Positions 29,666 to 40,568 of a DNA stretch of 64,000 nt are shown one piece after another. Position 1 is the first letter of the stretch. Every line of letters starts with the position of its first letter. A model generated the notes under the pieces. It saw only the letters and a list, made by a program, of their open reading frames with translations. It was not told where the DNA came from and ran no database searches. The DNA is from Pseudoxanthomonas sp. CF385. Its GTDB lineage: Bacteria; Pseudomonadota; Gammaproteobacteria; Xanthomonadales; Xanthomonadaceae. The DNA lies in contig NZ_FNKZ01000001.1 of assembly GCF_900104255.1 (NCBI RefSeq), positions 2,076,001 to 2,140,000 on the forward strand, read 5' to 3'. A program made the position numbers and the translations under genes.

Positions 29666-30880
29666 TCACGCCTCGCTGGAGCTCGCCATCGCCGGCGCGC
29701 CATCGGTCCGCCCGCGGACCGTGCGCTTCAGGCCGAACAGCGGTCGCAGCCAGGCGATCCGGCGTACGACTTCATAGCCCGCGAAGCAGGCGGCGAAGGT
29801 GACGAACACCAGCAGCAGGCCTTCTGCCAGCGGCGGGATCGCCAGCGGCTTCAGATGGTGGGCGACTACAACGGTGACTGTCTGGTGCAGGATGTAGACC
29901 GGGAACACGGCCGGCACAAGGTAACGGAGCACGCGGCTGTCGCCGGGATTCCAGTGGCGGGCGAAGCCGAGCACCGCGACGATCGCGCACCACTGGTCCA
30001 GTCCCCAGACCATACGCATGGCGGTCCGGAGCAGTTCGGGCGGCTGCCCATCGGCGAAGCGGACGAAATACGCGATCAGGCCCGCCCAACTGCCAAGCCA
30101 GAGCAGCAGGGCGGCCCAGCGCATCCGGGCCATTGCGGCCCACACGGCCTCGCTTCGTGCGATCAGGAAGCCCAGCAGGAACACACTGAAGTACTGCGCA
30201 TGGTTGTACCAGTCGTCGACCAGTGCGTGCGTCTGTTCGAAGCGACCGACCAGCAGGATGCGCACCAGTCCGAGGAACAGCGTGGGCCATACCAGCACGC
30301 CGATACCTTCCAGCCCCTTGTCGAGGCCACGTGCGGCGGCCTCCAGGGCGCGTGGCGCCACACGCCAGAGCAGCCATAGCACCACGGTGTACACCCAGAG
30401 GTAGGCGACGAACCAGAGATGGTTCCAGGTAGGCATGTCCAGGCACCCGTCCGCATCGCAGAAACCGTCGTAGCCAGCCAGGTAGCGGGCATAGAACGCC
30501 AGGTAGCCCGCGTGGTAGCCGCCCGGCAGTTGCTCCACCACTTCGTAATACGACTGCGGCGGGACGATCACCAGCATGCCGAACACCAGCGGCAGCAGCA
30601 GCCGCCATGAGCGGCTGCCGAGGAAGCGCGTCCGGACGCCGCCCGCGGTGGCCGCGTCCCGGGCCTTCTCCAGCAGGAACGCGGTCGCCGCGCCCGACAC
30701 CAGGAACAGCAGCGCCAGCCGCCACGGCGAGCTGAGCAGCATGAAGGGTTCCAGCGTGTCGCTGGCCGCCGGGCTCTTCACGTGCCAGTCCCAGGTCACG
30801 TAGTACATGCCCACGTGGTACAGCACGAGCACGCCGAAGGCGCATACGCGGACCCAGTCCAGATCGTGACGACGTTGCAT
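29666..30880 (-). CDS. Membrane acyltransferase family 3 protein
   Basis: A 404-residue integral membrane protein with about ten hydrophobic segments. The start RRHDLDWVRVCAFGVLVLYHVGMYYV has the acyltransferase-3 pattern with the R..LD and catalytic-type His. The later PVYILHQTVTVVV also fits. Such enzymes acylate sugars, lipids or glucans at the membrane; the target here is unknown. An AAGGA ribosome site precedes the ATG. It is divergent from the rpfD-like LytTR gene, sharing 153 bases, and may be one of its targets (inference). Confidence 0.82.
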   Translation of the reverse strand: MQRRHDLDWVRVCAFGVLVLYHVGMYYVTWDWHVKSPAASDTLEPFMLLSSPWRLALLFLVSGAATAFLLEKARDAATAGGVRTRFLGSRSWRLLLPLVFGMLVIVPPQSYYEVVEQLPGGYHAGYLAFYARYLAGYDGFCDADGCLDMPTWNHLWFVAYLWVYTVVLWLLWRVAPRALEAAARGLDKGLEGIGVLVWPTLFLGLVRILLVGRFEQTHALVDDWYNHAQYFSVFLLGFLIARSEAVWAAMARMRWAALLLWLGSWAGLIAYFVRFADGQPPELLRTAMRMVWGLDQWCAIVAVLGFARHWNPGDSRVLRYLVPAVFPVYILHQTVTVVVAHHLKPLAIPPLAEGLLLVFVTFAACFAGYEVVRRIAWLRPLFGLKRTVRGRTDGAPAMASSSEA

Positions 30881-31021
30881 CGGGGATTCCTTCTCGTGCG
30901 ATGGCGTCAGCGTCGCCCGACGCCATGTCCGCGGCCATGACGAAGGGACGCGCCGCGGCGGGTTTGGGTCCAGTGGCGGGATACGGGGACGAATCGCGGA
31001 GGAGGGTGCGCAGGCCGGGGC

Positions 31022-31027
31022 TAGAAT
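31022..31027 (+). promoter_or_regulatory. -10 hexamer six bases before the rpfD-like start
   Basis: TAGAAT, then six bases (GCGCGC), then ATG at 31034. There is no Shine-Dalgarno in the usual window. A start 6-7 bases past the -10 would fall on the ATG. Confidence 0.55.
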
Positions 31028-31033
31028 GCGCGC

Positions 31034-31918
31034 ATGACGGAACCCGCCTCACTGACGTACGAGCGCTATCTGCCCTGGAGGCGGATCGCGGAGGCGGGAT
31101 TCTGGATCGCGCTCACCGGCGCGAACTGCGTCGCCAACAGCATCACCACGCTCATGGAACTGCGGCGCGGCGACTCCACGGTGCAGGCCTGGGAGCCTGC
31201 GGTGTGGGAAACCAGCAGTGCGCTCATGTGGGTGCTGGTGATCATTCCGGGCATGGTCTGGTTCACCCGGCGCTACCCGTTCCAATGGGGCGACTGGCGG
31301 CGGCAGCTCCTGCGGTATGCCGGGGCCAGCCTCGTGGTCTGCCTCGTCCACGTGGTGGGGATGGTGGCATTGCGGATGTTGGCCTACCGGACGCAGGGGA
31401 TGAGCTATGACTTCGGTCCCTGGCCGCGTGAACTCTTCTACGAATACCTGAAGGACATCCGCAGCTTCGCCTACATCGTGTTGACGATCGAAGCCTACCG
31501 CCTGCTGCTGCGCCGCTGGCAGGGCGAGGCCAGCCTGCTAACCGAGCCGGACGAAGGCCCCGCGCTGGAGCCGGTGGACCGGCCGGAGCGCTTCCTGATC
31601 CGCAAGCTGGGGCGCGAGTTCCTGGTCGCGGCCAACGACATCGAGTGGCTGCAGGCAGCCGGCAACTACGTCAACCTGCGCGTGCGCGGGCATGACTATC
31701 CGCTGCGCAGCACCATCGCCGGCATCGAGGCCCGGCTGGATCCCCGGCGCTTCGCCCGCATCCATCGCAGCTACGTGGTGGCGCTGGACCACGTGGCGTC
31801 CATCGAGCCGCTGGAAACCGGCGATGCGCGCGTGCACCTGCGCGATGGCACGACGCTTCCGTGCAGCCGGCGCTACCGGCAGGACCTGCGCGCGCGCACC
31901 GGCGCGGAACCGGCCTAG
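31034..31918 (+). CDS. rpfD: Membrane-bound LytTR regulator, RpfD-like
   Basis: A 294-residue transcription regulator with an N-terminal membrane domain of about four helices (about 20-165) and a C-terminal LytTR DNA-binding domain (about 195-290: FLVAANDIEWLQAAGNYVNLRVRG, LDPRRFARIHRSYVVALDHV, TTLPCSRRYRQDL). There is no receiver domain. In Xanthomonas, RpfD is a LytTR protein of the rpf region near recJ and prfB, which matches the location; the symbol rests on that. The membrane part suggests direct sensing of an envelope signal. It may be translated from a leaderless message. Confidence 0.75.
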   Translation: MTEPASLTYERYLPWRRIAEAGFWIALTGANCVANSITTLMELRRGDSTVQAWEPAVWETSSALMWVLVIIPGMVWFTRRYPFQWGDWRRQLLRYAGASLVVCLVHVVGMVALRMLAYRTQGMSYDFGPWPRELFYEYLKDIRSFAYIVLTIEAYRLLLRRWQGEASLLTEPDEGPALEPVDRPERFLIRKLGREFLVAANDIEWLQAAGNYVNLRVRGHDYPLRSTIAGIEARLDPRRFARIHRSYVVALDHVASIEPLETGDARVHLRDGTTLPCSRRYRQDLRARTGAEPA

Positions 31919-31922
31919 CCGC

Positions 31923-33830
31923 TTACGCGGCGCGCAGCACGGCCTTGGGCAGGCGTTCGATGGCGTAGCTCGCCATCAGGTCCACGTTGCCGCTGCGCAC
32001 GGCGTTCTCCGGTTCCTCCAGCACGGCGGCGGCACTGGAGCCTTCGGGCAGCGAACGTCCCCACAGGCCGGCCCAGGCATTGCGAGGGTCCTTGGCGGCG
32101 TAGAGCGCGCGGTCGGCGAGGCGGATGGCGTATTCCCAGCCCTCGCGCCCTTCTTCGAAGAACGGGAACGGTGCGAAACCCAGCGACACGGTGAGGTCCC
32201 AGGCGCGGCCCGGGGCGAGTTCGCGGGCCCCGCCCAGGCGCTCGTGGAGGCGCGCGGCGACCGTGCATGCCTGCGCGGCAGTCAGGTCGGGGCAGGCCAT
32301 CAGGAACTCCTCGCCGCCCCAGCGGGCGATGACGTCGCCCGGCCGGCAGAGCCCGCGCAAGGCGTCGGCGATGTCCACCAGCACGTCGTCGCCGGCGTGG
32401 TGGCCGAAGCTGTCGTTGACCTTCTTGAAATGGTCGATGTCGATCAGGAACAGCACGTGGCGCATGCCGGGCGATGCGCGTTGCGCGGACATCGCTTGCA
32501 GGGCGTCGCCGGCGGCGCGACGGTTGCGCAGGCCGGTGAGCGGATCGGTCGCGCTGACGGCGCGCAGCTGGCGGTTCTTGCGCCGTTGCAGCAGGCCGAA
32601 GCCGACACCTGCGACCACGAGCAGCCCGAGCAGGGCGCCGCCGGCCCGGCGCACCAGTGCGGCCTTGTCGTCGTTCAGGGCGCTGATCTGCGCGTCGTGG
32701 CGCATCTGTTCGAGTTCGCGCTGGGCATCCGCGCTCTCGCTGCGTGCCTGCAGGTCGGCCAGCAACTCGAGGCGTTGCTGCTTCAGCGAGCTCATCTCCA
32801 GCGCATGCAGGCGCGCACCGACGGCGAGCGCCTGGTCCGACTGGCCCAGCGCCGCATGTGCGGCCATCCACGCCAGCAGCACTTCACGCTGCTTCTGGGG
32901 CTGCGGCTGGCCCTCGACCAAGCTCCACGCGCGTCGCGCGGTCTCCAGCGCGCCGGGTGCGTCGCCCGACTGGCGCTGCAGGATGGAGCGCTTCGCCAGC
33001 GAGCCGGCGAGTCCCGGGAAATCCTGGCTGGCCTCCTGCGAGCGGATCGCGGCGTCGAGCAGCGGTTTGGCCTGGATACGCTTGCCCTGCTGGATCCAGA
33101 GGCCGGCGCGCTCGGCGTGCAGGCGGTCCAGCACGGCGTGCGACTGCTTGGCCTTGGCCATGGCTTCGCCTTGGGTGATGACGCCCATGGCTTCGGTATT
33201 GCGGCCCAGCGAGATCAGGTTCAGCGCGTGGTTGTGGAGGATGAGCGGATCCTTCAGATCCACCGTCTCGGCGATGGCCAGCGCCTTGCGGTAGTACTCG
33301 TCCGCCACGTCGGGCGAATCCAGGTAGTCGGCGTGGATCAGTCCGATGTTGGTCAGCGTGGCCGCCTGCACCAGTGCGGCATCGTGGGCATCCAGCCGCG
33401 ACGACACTTCGTACGCACGCAGGTAGGCCGCCTCCGCACTGTGGATCTGCCCGGCGCCCTGGTAGATGGAACCGGCCTGCGAATAGGCGCGCATCTTCAG
33501 GTCGGGGGTGAGGTCGGGGCGCTCGCCCACGCGGCGCTCCATGCGCTCGGCGGCGATCAGCGCCTGTTCCGGTTCGCCGCTCAGGCCGGCGGCGATGCCG
33601 AGGCAGCTGAGCGTCTTCAGTTCGTCCTCGAGCGACAGGTCGGTCGCCTGCAGCAGGCGATGCGCGAGCGCGACTGCCTTCACGGGTTCGTCGCGCCGCA
33701 GCTTCAGGCACAGGCCCACCTGAGCGGCACGGTCGTCCGGCGGGGGTGCCGCAGACGAGGGCAGGGTGACCAGCATCGCCAGGCCAAGCAGGGCGGATAG
33801 CGGGGAACGGGACGAGGCGGGGGTGGACAT
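31923..33830 (-). CDS. TPR-GGDEF diguanylate cyclase
   Basis: A 635-residue protein with a signal peptide (about 1-30), a periplasmic TPR-like helical repeat region (about 35-370), a coiled coil, one membrane helix (about 395-415, GGALLGLLVVAGVGFGLLQRRK) and a cytoplasmic GGDEF domain. The active site is WGGEEF (505-509). An inhibitory RxxD site (RPGD) lies five residues before it, so feedback by c-di-GMP is expected. I chose ATG at 33830 (MSTPASSRS). It converges with the rpfD-like gene at a four-base gap and is divergent from prfB. Confidence 0.88.
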   Translation of the reverse strand: MSTPASSRSPLSALLGLAMLVTLPSSAAPPPDDRAAQVGLCLKLRRDEPVKAVALAHRLLQATDLSLEDELKTLSCLGIAAGLSGEPEQALIAAERMERRVGERPDLTPDLKMRAYSQAGSIYQGAGQIHSAEAAYLRAYEVSSRLDAHDAALVQAATLTNIGLIHADYLDSPDVADEYYRKALAIAETVDLKDPLILHNHALNLISLGRNTEAMGVITQGEAMAKAKQSHAVLDRLHAERAGLWIQQGKRIQAKPLLDAAIRSQEASQDFPGLAGSLAKRSILQRQSGDAPGALETARRAWSLVEGQPQPQKQREVLLAWMAAHAALGQSDQALAVGARLHALEMSSLKQQRLELLADLQARSESADAQRELEQMRHDAQISALNDDKAALVRRAGGALLGLLVVAGVGFGLLQRRKNRQLRAVSATDPLTGLRNRRAAGDALQAMSAQRASPGMRHVLFLIDIDHFKKVNDSFGHHAGDDVLVDIADALRGLCRPGDVIARWGGEEFLMACPDLTAAQACTVAARLHERLGGARELAPGRAWDLTVSLGFAPFPFFEEGREGWEYAIRLADRALYAAKDPRNAWAGLWGRSLPEGSSAAAVLEEPENAVRSGNVDLMASYAIERLPKAVLRAA

Positions 33831-33958
33831 GACCGGCGGCGACTCGGGGCAGGGGCATGCATCTCCATGCAATTCCTGTTCCGGAAACGCTTCCGGCCGG
33901 CGCGGCGCCGGGCTCTGGTATCCTTGCCGGCCGATTCCGTCCCCCGTTCATACGCACC

Positions 33959-35084
33959 ATGATCGAGCTCAACCCCATCCGCCAGCGCATCGCCGACCTG
34001 CAGGACAGGCTGGCCTCGCTCCGGGGGTATCTTTGACTACGATGCCAAGCGCGAGCGCCTGGAAGAAGTAAACCGCGAGCTGGAAAGCCCGGACATCTGG
34101 AACAACCCGGACTACGCCCAGCAACTGGGCCGCGAGCGCTCGCTCCTGGACAAGACCGTCAACGGTATCCGCGATATCGAGGAAGGTCTGACCGGCGGCT
34201 CCGAGCTGCTGGAACTCGCCGAGATGGAGAACGACGAGGACACCGCGCAGGCCGTGGTGGCCGATGTCGAGCGCTATGCCGTGCACGTGGGCAAGCTGGA
34301 ATTCCAGCGGATGTTCTCCGGCAAGATGGACAGCTCCAACGCCTTCGTCGACATCCAGGCGGGTGCCGGCGGCACGGAGGCCCAGGACTGGGCGGAAATC
34401 CTGCTGCGCATGTACCTGCGCTGGTGCGAGTCGCGCGGCTGGAAGACCGAACTGATGGAGGCCAGCGGTGGCGACGTGGCCGGCATCAAGTCGGCGACGC
34501 TGCGCGTGGAAGGCGACTTCGCCTACGGATGGCTGAAGACCGAGACCGGCGTGCACCGCCTGGTGCGGAAATCACCGTTCGACTCGGACAACCGGCGCCA
34601 CACCAGCTTCACCTCGGTGTTCGTGTCGCCGGAAGTCGACGACAACATCGACATCGACATCAATCCGGCTGACCTCAAGACCGACGTGTACCGCTCTTCG
34701 GGCGCCGGCGGCCAGCACGTCAACAAGACCGAATCTGCGGTGCGCATCACCCACGTGCCGACCGGCATCGTGGTGGCCTGCCAGACCGGTCGCAGCCAGC
34801 ACCAGAACCGCGACAATGCGATGAAGATGCTGGCCGCGAAGCTGTACGAGCTCGAGATCCAGAAGCGCAACGCCGAGCGCGACGCGGTGGAAGCGACCAA
34901 GTCCGACATCGGTTGGGGCAGCCAGATCCGCAACTACGTGCTGGACCAGAGCCGCATCAAGGACCTGCGTACCGGTATCGAGCGCTCGGATACCCAGAAG
35001 GTGCTGGATGGCGACCTGGACGAGTTCGTCGAGGCCAGCCTGAAGTCCGGCCTGGAAGCCGGCGCCAAACGCATCGACGCCTGA
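33959..35084 (+). CDS. prfB: Peptide chain release factor 2 (programmed +1 frameshift)
   Basis: Release factor RF2, which terminates at UGA and UAA. The 374-residue product is read as 33959-34033, a +1 shift past T34034, then 34035-35084. Codon 25 is CTT followed by an in-frame TGA, and the SD-like CGGGGG lies just upstream: the classical RF2 autoregulatory site. The SPF anticodon-like motif (VRKSPFDSD) and the GGQ catalytic motif ([12 protein letters not shown]) are present. The 34224 ATG gives only a truncated reading. lysS follows about 100 bases later. Confidence 0.96.
34022..34037 (+). promoter_or_regulatory. RF2 programmed frameshift site
   Basis: CGGGGGTATCTTTGAC: internal SD-like CGGGGG, slippery CTT, in-frame TGA (34034-34036) and a following C that weakens termination. 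Low RF2 favours slipping, giving autoregulation. Confidence 0.95.
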
Positions 35085-35100
35085 TGCGGCCGCTCCCCCT

Positions 35101-35162
35101 GTGGGAGCCATGCACGTCGCGAACGGCCGTCGAAAAAAGCCCGCGACTCACGTCGCTCCCAC
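35101..35162. repeat. Second REP-like inverted repeat
   Basis: Left arm 35101-35121 begins GTGGGAGCCATGCACG. Right arm 35142-35162 ends CACGTCGCTCCCAC. The right arm matches the right arm of the 272-336 element except for one base; the left arm is more worn. It sits between prfB and lysS. Confidence 0.6.
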
Positions 35163-35185
35163 GCTCCAGAACCCGACACAACCCG

Positions 35186-36697
<1,512 letters not shown>

Positions 36698-36708
36698 CGG
36701 GCAGGCCG

Positions 36709-36732
36709 GGTGCGTCAAGATAGTGACGCACC
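36709..36732 (+). terminator. Perfect inverted repeat just after lysS
   Basis: GGTGCGTCA and TGACGCACC pair fully around AGATAG, 12 bases past the lysS stop. There is no T run, so it could end the transcript with Rho or bind a dimeric regulator. Confidence 0.45.
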
Positions 36733-37054
36733 GGGGCAGTATCGGCTCAGGCCGGTGTGACGCGGCGGGTCCATCCCGGCAGCAGGATCGTTGCCGGACC
36801 GCCGCTCCTGCAGGTGTGTCGCCCGTCACGGATGGACGGAACGGCCTCATTCCGTGACGGAGGTCCCGTTGTTCCAGCCCAAGACGCCCTGGCCCCGGCT
36901 GGCACGCTTCCTGCGTGGATTTACGCGCAGGGTGGTCAACTTCAGGCCGCCCGCGCCGATAGAGATCGGGGGAGGGGGCCCCGCGATTCGCATCGGTTCC
37001 CTTCGTGGATCTCGGACCCCTGTGGGGTCTGCGTCGTCGAACTGGACTGCCGAC
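36733..37054 (+). promoter_or_regulatory. Structured 322-base region upstream of rpfG
   Basis: No convincing gene occupies this stretch, although the rpfG frame stays open back to 36791. It holds a nine-base inverted repeat, CGTCACGGA (36824-36832) with TCCGTGACG (36851-36859), and a hairpin GACCCC-TGT-GGGGTC (37015-37029) 26 bases before the rpfG ATG. The rpfGC promoter and any transcription-factor sites should lie here. I could not identify a good -35/-10 pair. Confidence 0.45.
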
Positions 37055-38194
37055 ATGCTAGATGCGAGCGTTGCCGCCACCGGAGTATCCTTGCCCGACA
37101 GCCACTTGATGTGGCCCCAAGGGGTGGGTAACGCTTTGAATATCGTCATCGTCGACGATCAGACGTCTGCGCGCACGATGCTGCGTCATGTCATCGAGGA
37201 CATCGCGACCGAGCTGGCCGTCCACGATTTCGGCGATCCCCTGGCTGCGCTGGAGTGGTGCGAGAAGAACCGCACCGACCTGCTGCTGCTCGACTACCGC
37301 ATGCCGGGCATGGACGGGCTGGAGTTCGCCCGCCGTTTCCGCCGGCTGCCGATGCATCGCGACATCGCGATCATCCTGATCACCGTGGTGGGCGACGAGC
37401 CCATCCGCCAGGCCGCCCTGGAAGCGGGCGTCATCGATTTCCTGGTCAAGCCGGTGCGCCCGCGCGAACTGCGCGCCCGCTGCCGCAACCTGCTCCAGCT
37501 GCGCCAGCAGTCCGAGAACGTCAAGCAGCGCGCCCTGTCGCTTGAGCAGCGCCTGTTGTCCAGCATGCACGAGGTCGAGGAGCGCGAGCGCGAGACGCTG
37601 TCGCGCCTGGCCCGTGCGATCGAGTACCGCGACAGCGGCACCAGCGCCTATCTGGAACGCATGGCGCACGTCGCGGGCCTCATCGCCGAACAGCTCGGCC
37701 TGCCCGAGGACGAGGTGCGCGCCATCGAGATGGCGGCGCCGCTGCACGACATGGGCAAGATCGCCATCCCGGATTCGGTGTTGATGAAGGCGGGCCCGCT
37801 GACCGAGGACGAGACCGAGGTCATGCGCCGCCACCCGAAGATCGGCCACCAGCTGCTGTCCGGCAGCCAGAACCGCTTCATCCAGGCCGGCGCCATCATC
37901 GCCCTGCGCCACCACGAGCGTTACGACGGCAGCGGCTATCCCGATGGCCTCGTCGGCGACGAGATCCCGTTGGAAGCAAGGATAGTCGCGGTGGCGGATG
38001 TGTTCGATGCACTGATCTCGCCGCGCCCGTACAAGAAGGCCTGGGAGAAGGATGCGGCCCTGGCTTACCTGTACGCGCAGCGTGGCCGCCTGTTCGACCC
38101 CGCATGTGTCGACGCGTTGATCCGCGGGCGGACGCGTTTGGACGACATCTGCGAACGCTACTCGACGGTGCAGAGCCGTCCAGGGATGGAGTGA
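37055..38194 (+). CDS. rpfG: Two-component response regulator RpfG (HD-GYP phosphodiesterase)
   Basis: A 379-residue response regulator that degrades c-di-GMP when phosphorylated by RpfC in answer to DSF. The receiver domain (about 27-145) has the phospho-acceptor Asp80 (LLLLDYRMPGMDG) and LVKPV. The HD-GYP domain (about 190-370) has His231-Asp232 (LHDMGKIAIPDSVLMKAG) and HHERYDGSGYPDGL with GYP at 294-296. I chose ATG at 37055 because the length then matches Xanthomonas RpfG (378). The stop is three bases before rpfC. Confidence 0.95.
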   Translation: MLDASVAATGVSLPDSHLMWPQGVGNALNIVIVDDQTSARTMLRHVIEDIATELAVHDFGDPLAALEWCEKNRTDLLLLDYRMPGMDGLEFARRFRRLPMHRDIAIILITVVGDEPIRQAALEAGVIDFLVKPVRPRELRARCRNLLQLRQQSENVKQRALSLEQRLLSSMHEVEERERETLSRLARAIEYRDSGTSAYLERMAHVAGLIAEQLGLPEDEVRAIEMAAPLHDMGKIAIPDSVLMKAGPLTEDETEVMRRHPKIGHQLLSGSQNRFIQAGAIIALRHHERYDGSGYPDGLVGDEIPLEARIVAVADVFDALISPRPYKKAWEKDAALAYLYAQRGRLFDPACVDALIRGRTRLDDICERYSTVQSRPGME

Positions 38195-38197
38195 GCC

Positions 38198-40387
38198 ATG
38201 TCCAACGTCTTCTCCTGGGTACGATCCCGCCTGGCGCACCGCGGTGACAGCGAGCATGGCCAGGCGCTGATCCGCGTCGCGCTGATTTCCATCATCCTGA
38301 CCTATGCGCTGCTGCCCTCGTCGCGCGCGGCGTTGCCGGCCGGCGAATACACGATCGTCCTGACCATCATCACCTCGGGACTGGTCAACAGCCTGGGCAT
38401 CTTCGCCTGGCTGCTGGTGCAACCGGGCAAGTCCCATGTCCGCCGCGGGCTGGGCATGATTGCGGACTACGGCCTGCTGGCGGCGGCCATGAACGGCATG
38501 GGCGAGCCGCTGTCGTGGGCCTACGTCGTGCTGATGTGGATCACCGTCGGCAACGGCCTGCGTTATGGCAACCGCTACCTGGTGGTCGCCGTCACGATGG
38601 CCAGCGCGTCGTTCGCCGCCGTGGTGTGGATGAACGACTACTGGCGCGCGAATGCGACGCTGGGCATCGGCCTTGTGCTCGGCCTGATCGCCGTGCCGAT
38701 GTACCTCTCGGGCCTGCTGCGCGACCTGACCCGCGCCACCGACGAAGCGCGTCGTGCGAACGAGGCCAAGAGCCGCTTCCTGGCCAACATGAGCCATGAG
38801 TTCCGGACCCCGCTCAACGGCCTGGCCGGCATGTCCGAGCTGCTGGCCACCACGCGCCTGGACACCGAACAGCGCGAATGCCTTTCGACGATCCAGGCCT
38901 CCACCCGGACCCTGCTGGGCCTGGTCGAGGACGTGCTGGACATCTCCGCCATCGAGGCCGGCAAGGTCAAGCTCAACGTGGTCGAGTTCTCGCTGCGCGA
39001 GCTGGTCGACAGCATCGGCCTGATCCTGATGCCACAGGCGCGCGGCAAGCAGGTGCGCTACGAAGGCCAGGTCGACGAGGCGATTCCGGCCAAGCTGCGC
39101 GGCGACGCGGGTCATTTGCGCCAGGTGCTGCTGAACCTCGCGGGCAACGCGGTCAAGTTCACCGACGAGGGCGAAGTGCGTCTGACCGTCGCGCCCACGC
39201 TGGTCGACGGCCAGCACGTGCGCCTGCGGTTCACGGTGACCGACACCGGCATCGGTGTGCCCGTCGCGTTGCGCGAGCGCCTGTTCGAGGCGTTCGAACA
39301 GGCCGACGTCAGCCTGTCGCGCCGTTACGGCGGTACCGGTCTCGGCACGACGATCGCCAAGGGCCTTACCGAGGCGATGGGCGGCACGATCGGGTTCGAG
39401 AGCAGCGAGCAGCGCGGCAGCTGCTTCTGGGTGGAGCTTCCGTTCGATGCGGTGCCGGAGCGGGTCATCGTTCCCGCGGTCCAGGGGCACGCGGACTGGC
39501 TGCAGGAAGAGCCCGACGCGGCCAGCGCCGAGAACATCATCGCCTTCTCGGATCCGTTCCTGCGCCATCGCGCCCGCGTGCGCAGCATGCAGATCCTCGT
39601 CGCTGACGACCATGAGGCGAACCGCATGGTCGTGCAGCGCCTGCTGCAGAAGGCCGGCCACCGCATCACCTGCGTGAATGGCGGCGAGGAAGTGCTGGAC
39701 GCGCTGGAATCGGCCTCCTACGACGCCGTGATCTGCGACCTGCACATGCCGGGGCTGAGCGGCCTCGACCTGTTGAAGCAACTGCGCGTGATGGAGGCCG
39801 GCAGCGGCAGCCGCACGCCGGTGCTGATCCTCAGCGCCGACGTCACGCCCGAATCGATCCAGCGCTGCGAACAGGCGGGCGCGCGCGCCTTCCTCGCCAA
39901 GCCTGTGGTCGCATCGCGACTGCTGGATGCGTTGGCCGACATCGCCACGTCCGGGCGCGTGTCCGCCACCGCGACGGTCGCCCCCGTGCGAGCGGAAGTA
40001 TCCGACGGCGTGCTGGATGTCAGCGTGCTGGACGAGCTCACCGCGCTCGGCATGGGCGATGCGTTCGAACGCGAGTTCATCGAGCAGTGCCTCAACGACG
40101 CCGACGGTTGTATCGGTGCCATGGCGCACGCGATGGAGCGCGGCGACGGCGAGCACCTGCGCGAGCACGCCCATGCGTTGAAGGGCGTGGCCAGCAATCT
40201 CGGATTGGTGAAGCTCGCGGCGGCGGCGGGCGAGATGATGCGGCTGGCCGACTGGCAGATCACGCGCGAATGGCGTCACCGCCTGGCAGCGCTGAACTCG
40301 CATCTCAGCCATGGTCGTGCGGCGCTGGAAGCTCGCCAGCGGGTGCGTGGCACGATCGAGAAGGGCGGCGAAGGCTCCTCGTCCTGA
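38198..40387 (+). CDS. rpfC: DSF sensor hybrid kinase RpfC
   Basis: A 729-residue hybrid histidine kinase sensing the diffusible signal factor. About five membrane helices occupy residues 25-175. The HisKA domain has phospho-His200 (NMSHEFRTPLNG), the ATPase domain has NAVKFTDEGEV, DTGIGVP and GGTGLGTT. A receiver domain has Asp514 (CDLHMPG) and a C-terminal HPt domain has His659 (HAHALKG). These numbers sit two above the published H198/D512/H657 of Xanthomonas. GGAG precedes the ATG. rpfH, found between rpfG and rpfC in X. campestris, is absent. Confidence 0.96.
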   Translation: MSNVFSWVRSRLAHRGDSEHGQALIRVALISIILTYALLPSSRAALPAGEYTIVLTIITSGLVNSLGIFAWLLVQPGKSHVRRGLGMIADYGLLAAAMNGMGEPLSWAYVVLMWITVGNGLRYGNRYLVVAVTMASASFAAVVWMNDYWRANATLGIGLVLGLIAVPMYLSGLLRDLTRATDEARRANEAKSRFLANMSHEFRTPLNGLAGMSELLATTRLDTEQRECLSTIQASTRTLLGLVEDVLDISAIEAGKVKLNVVEFSLRELVDSIGLILMPQARGKQVRYEGQVDEAIPAKLRGDAGHLRQVLLNLAGNAVKFTDEGEVRLTVAPTLVDGQHVRLRFTVTDTGIGVPVALRERLFEAFEQADVSLSRRYGGTGLGTTIAKGLTEAMGGTIGFESSEQRGSCFWVELPFDAVPERVIVPAVQGHADWLQEEPDAASAENIIAFSDPFLRHRARVRSMQILVADDHEANRMVVQRLLQKAGHRITCVNGGEEVLDALESASYDAVICDLHMPGLSGLDLLKQLRVMEAGSGSRTPVLILSADVTPESIQRCEQAGARAFLAKPVVASRLLDALADIATSGRVSATATVAPVRAEVSDGVLDVSVLDELTALGMGDAFEREFIEQCLNDADGCIGAMAHAMERGDGEHLREHAHALKGVASNLGLVKLAAAAGEMMRLADWQITREWRHRLAALNSHLSHGRAALEARQRVRGTIEKGGEGSSS

Positions 40388-40436
40388 TTCGGCGTTCCGG
40401 ACGGTTTCCGGGACGGGTCGGAACGGAAGCGGCAGG

Positions 40437-40484
40437 CCCGCCCGATGGGCGGGTCCCAGGCGAGTACGATGATCCGGACTCGCC
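40437..40484. terminator. Tandem hairpins between convergent rpfC and rpfF
   Basis: CCCGCCC / GGGCGGG (40437-40453, loop GAT) followed by GGCGAGT / ACTCGCC (40459-40484). Neither has a long T run. Together they probably separate the two converging transcripts. Confidence 0.5.
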
Positions 40485-40568
40485 CTTGAAGCGCGATCCG
40501 CGCCTCAACCCCCTGATTTCCCCTGTATTCCCTGCGCGTTACGGCGACAGCGGACTACTGCAGGTACA

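Noticed and set aside
33959..34036. prfB as a frameshifted pseudogene
   Set aside because: The in-frame TGA with upstream CGGGGG and CTT is the conserved RF2 programmed frameshift.
36757..37131. Alternative gene between lysS and rpfG
   Set aside because: The frame overlaps the rpfG start, has no ribosome site and encodes an Arg/Cys-rich sequence unlike a real protein.
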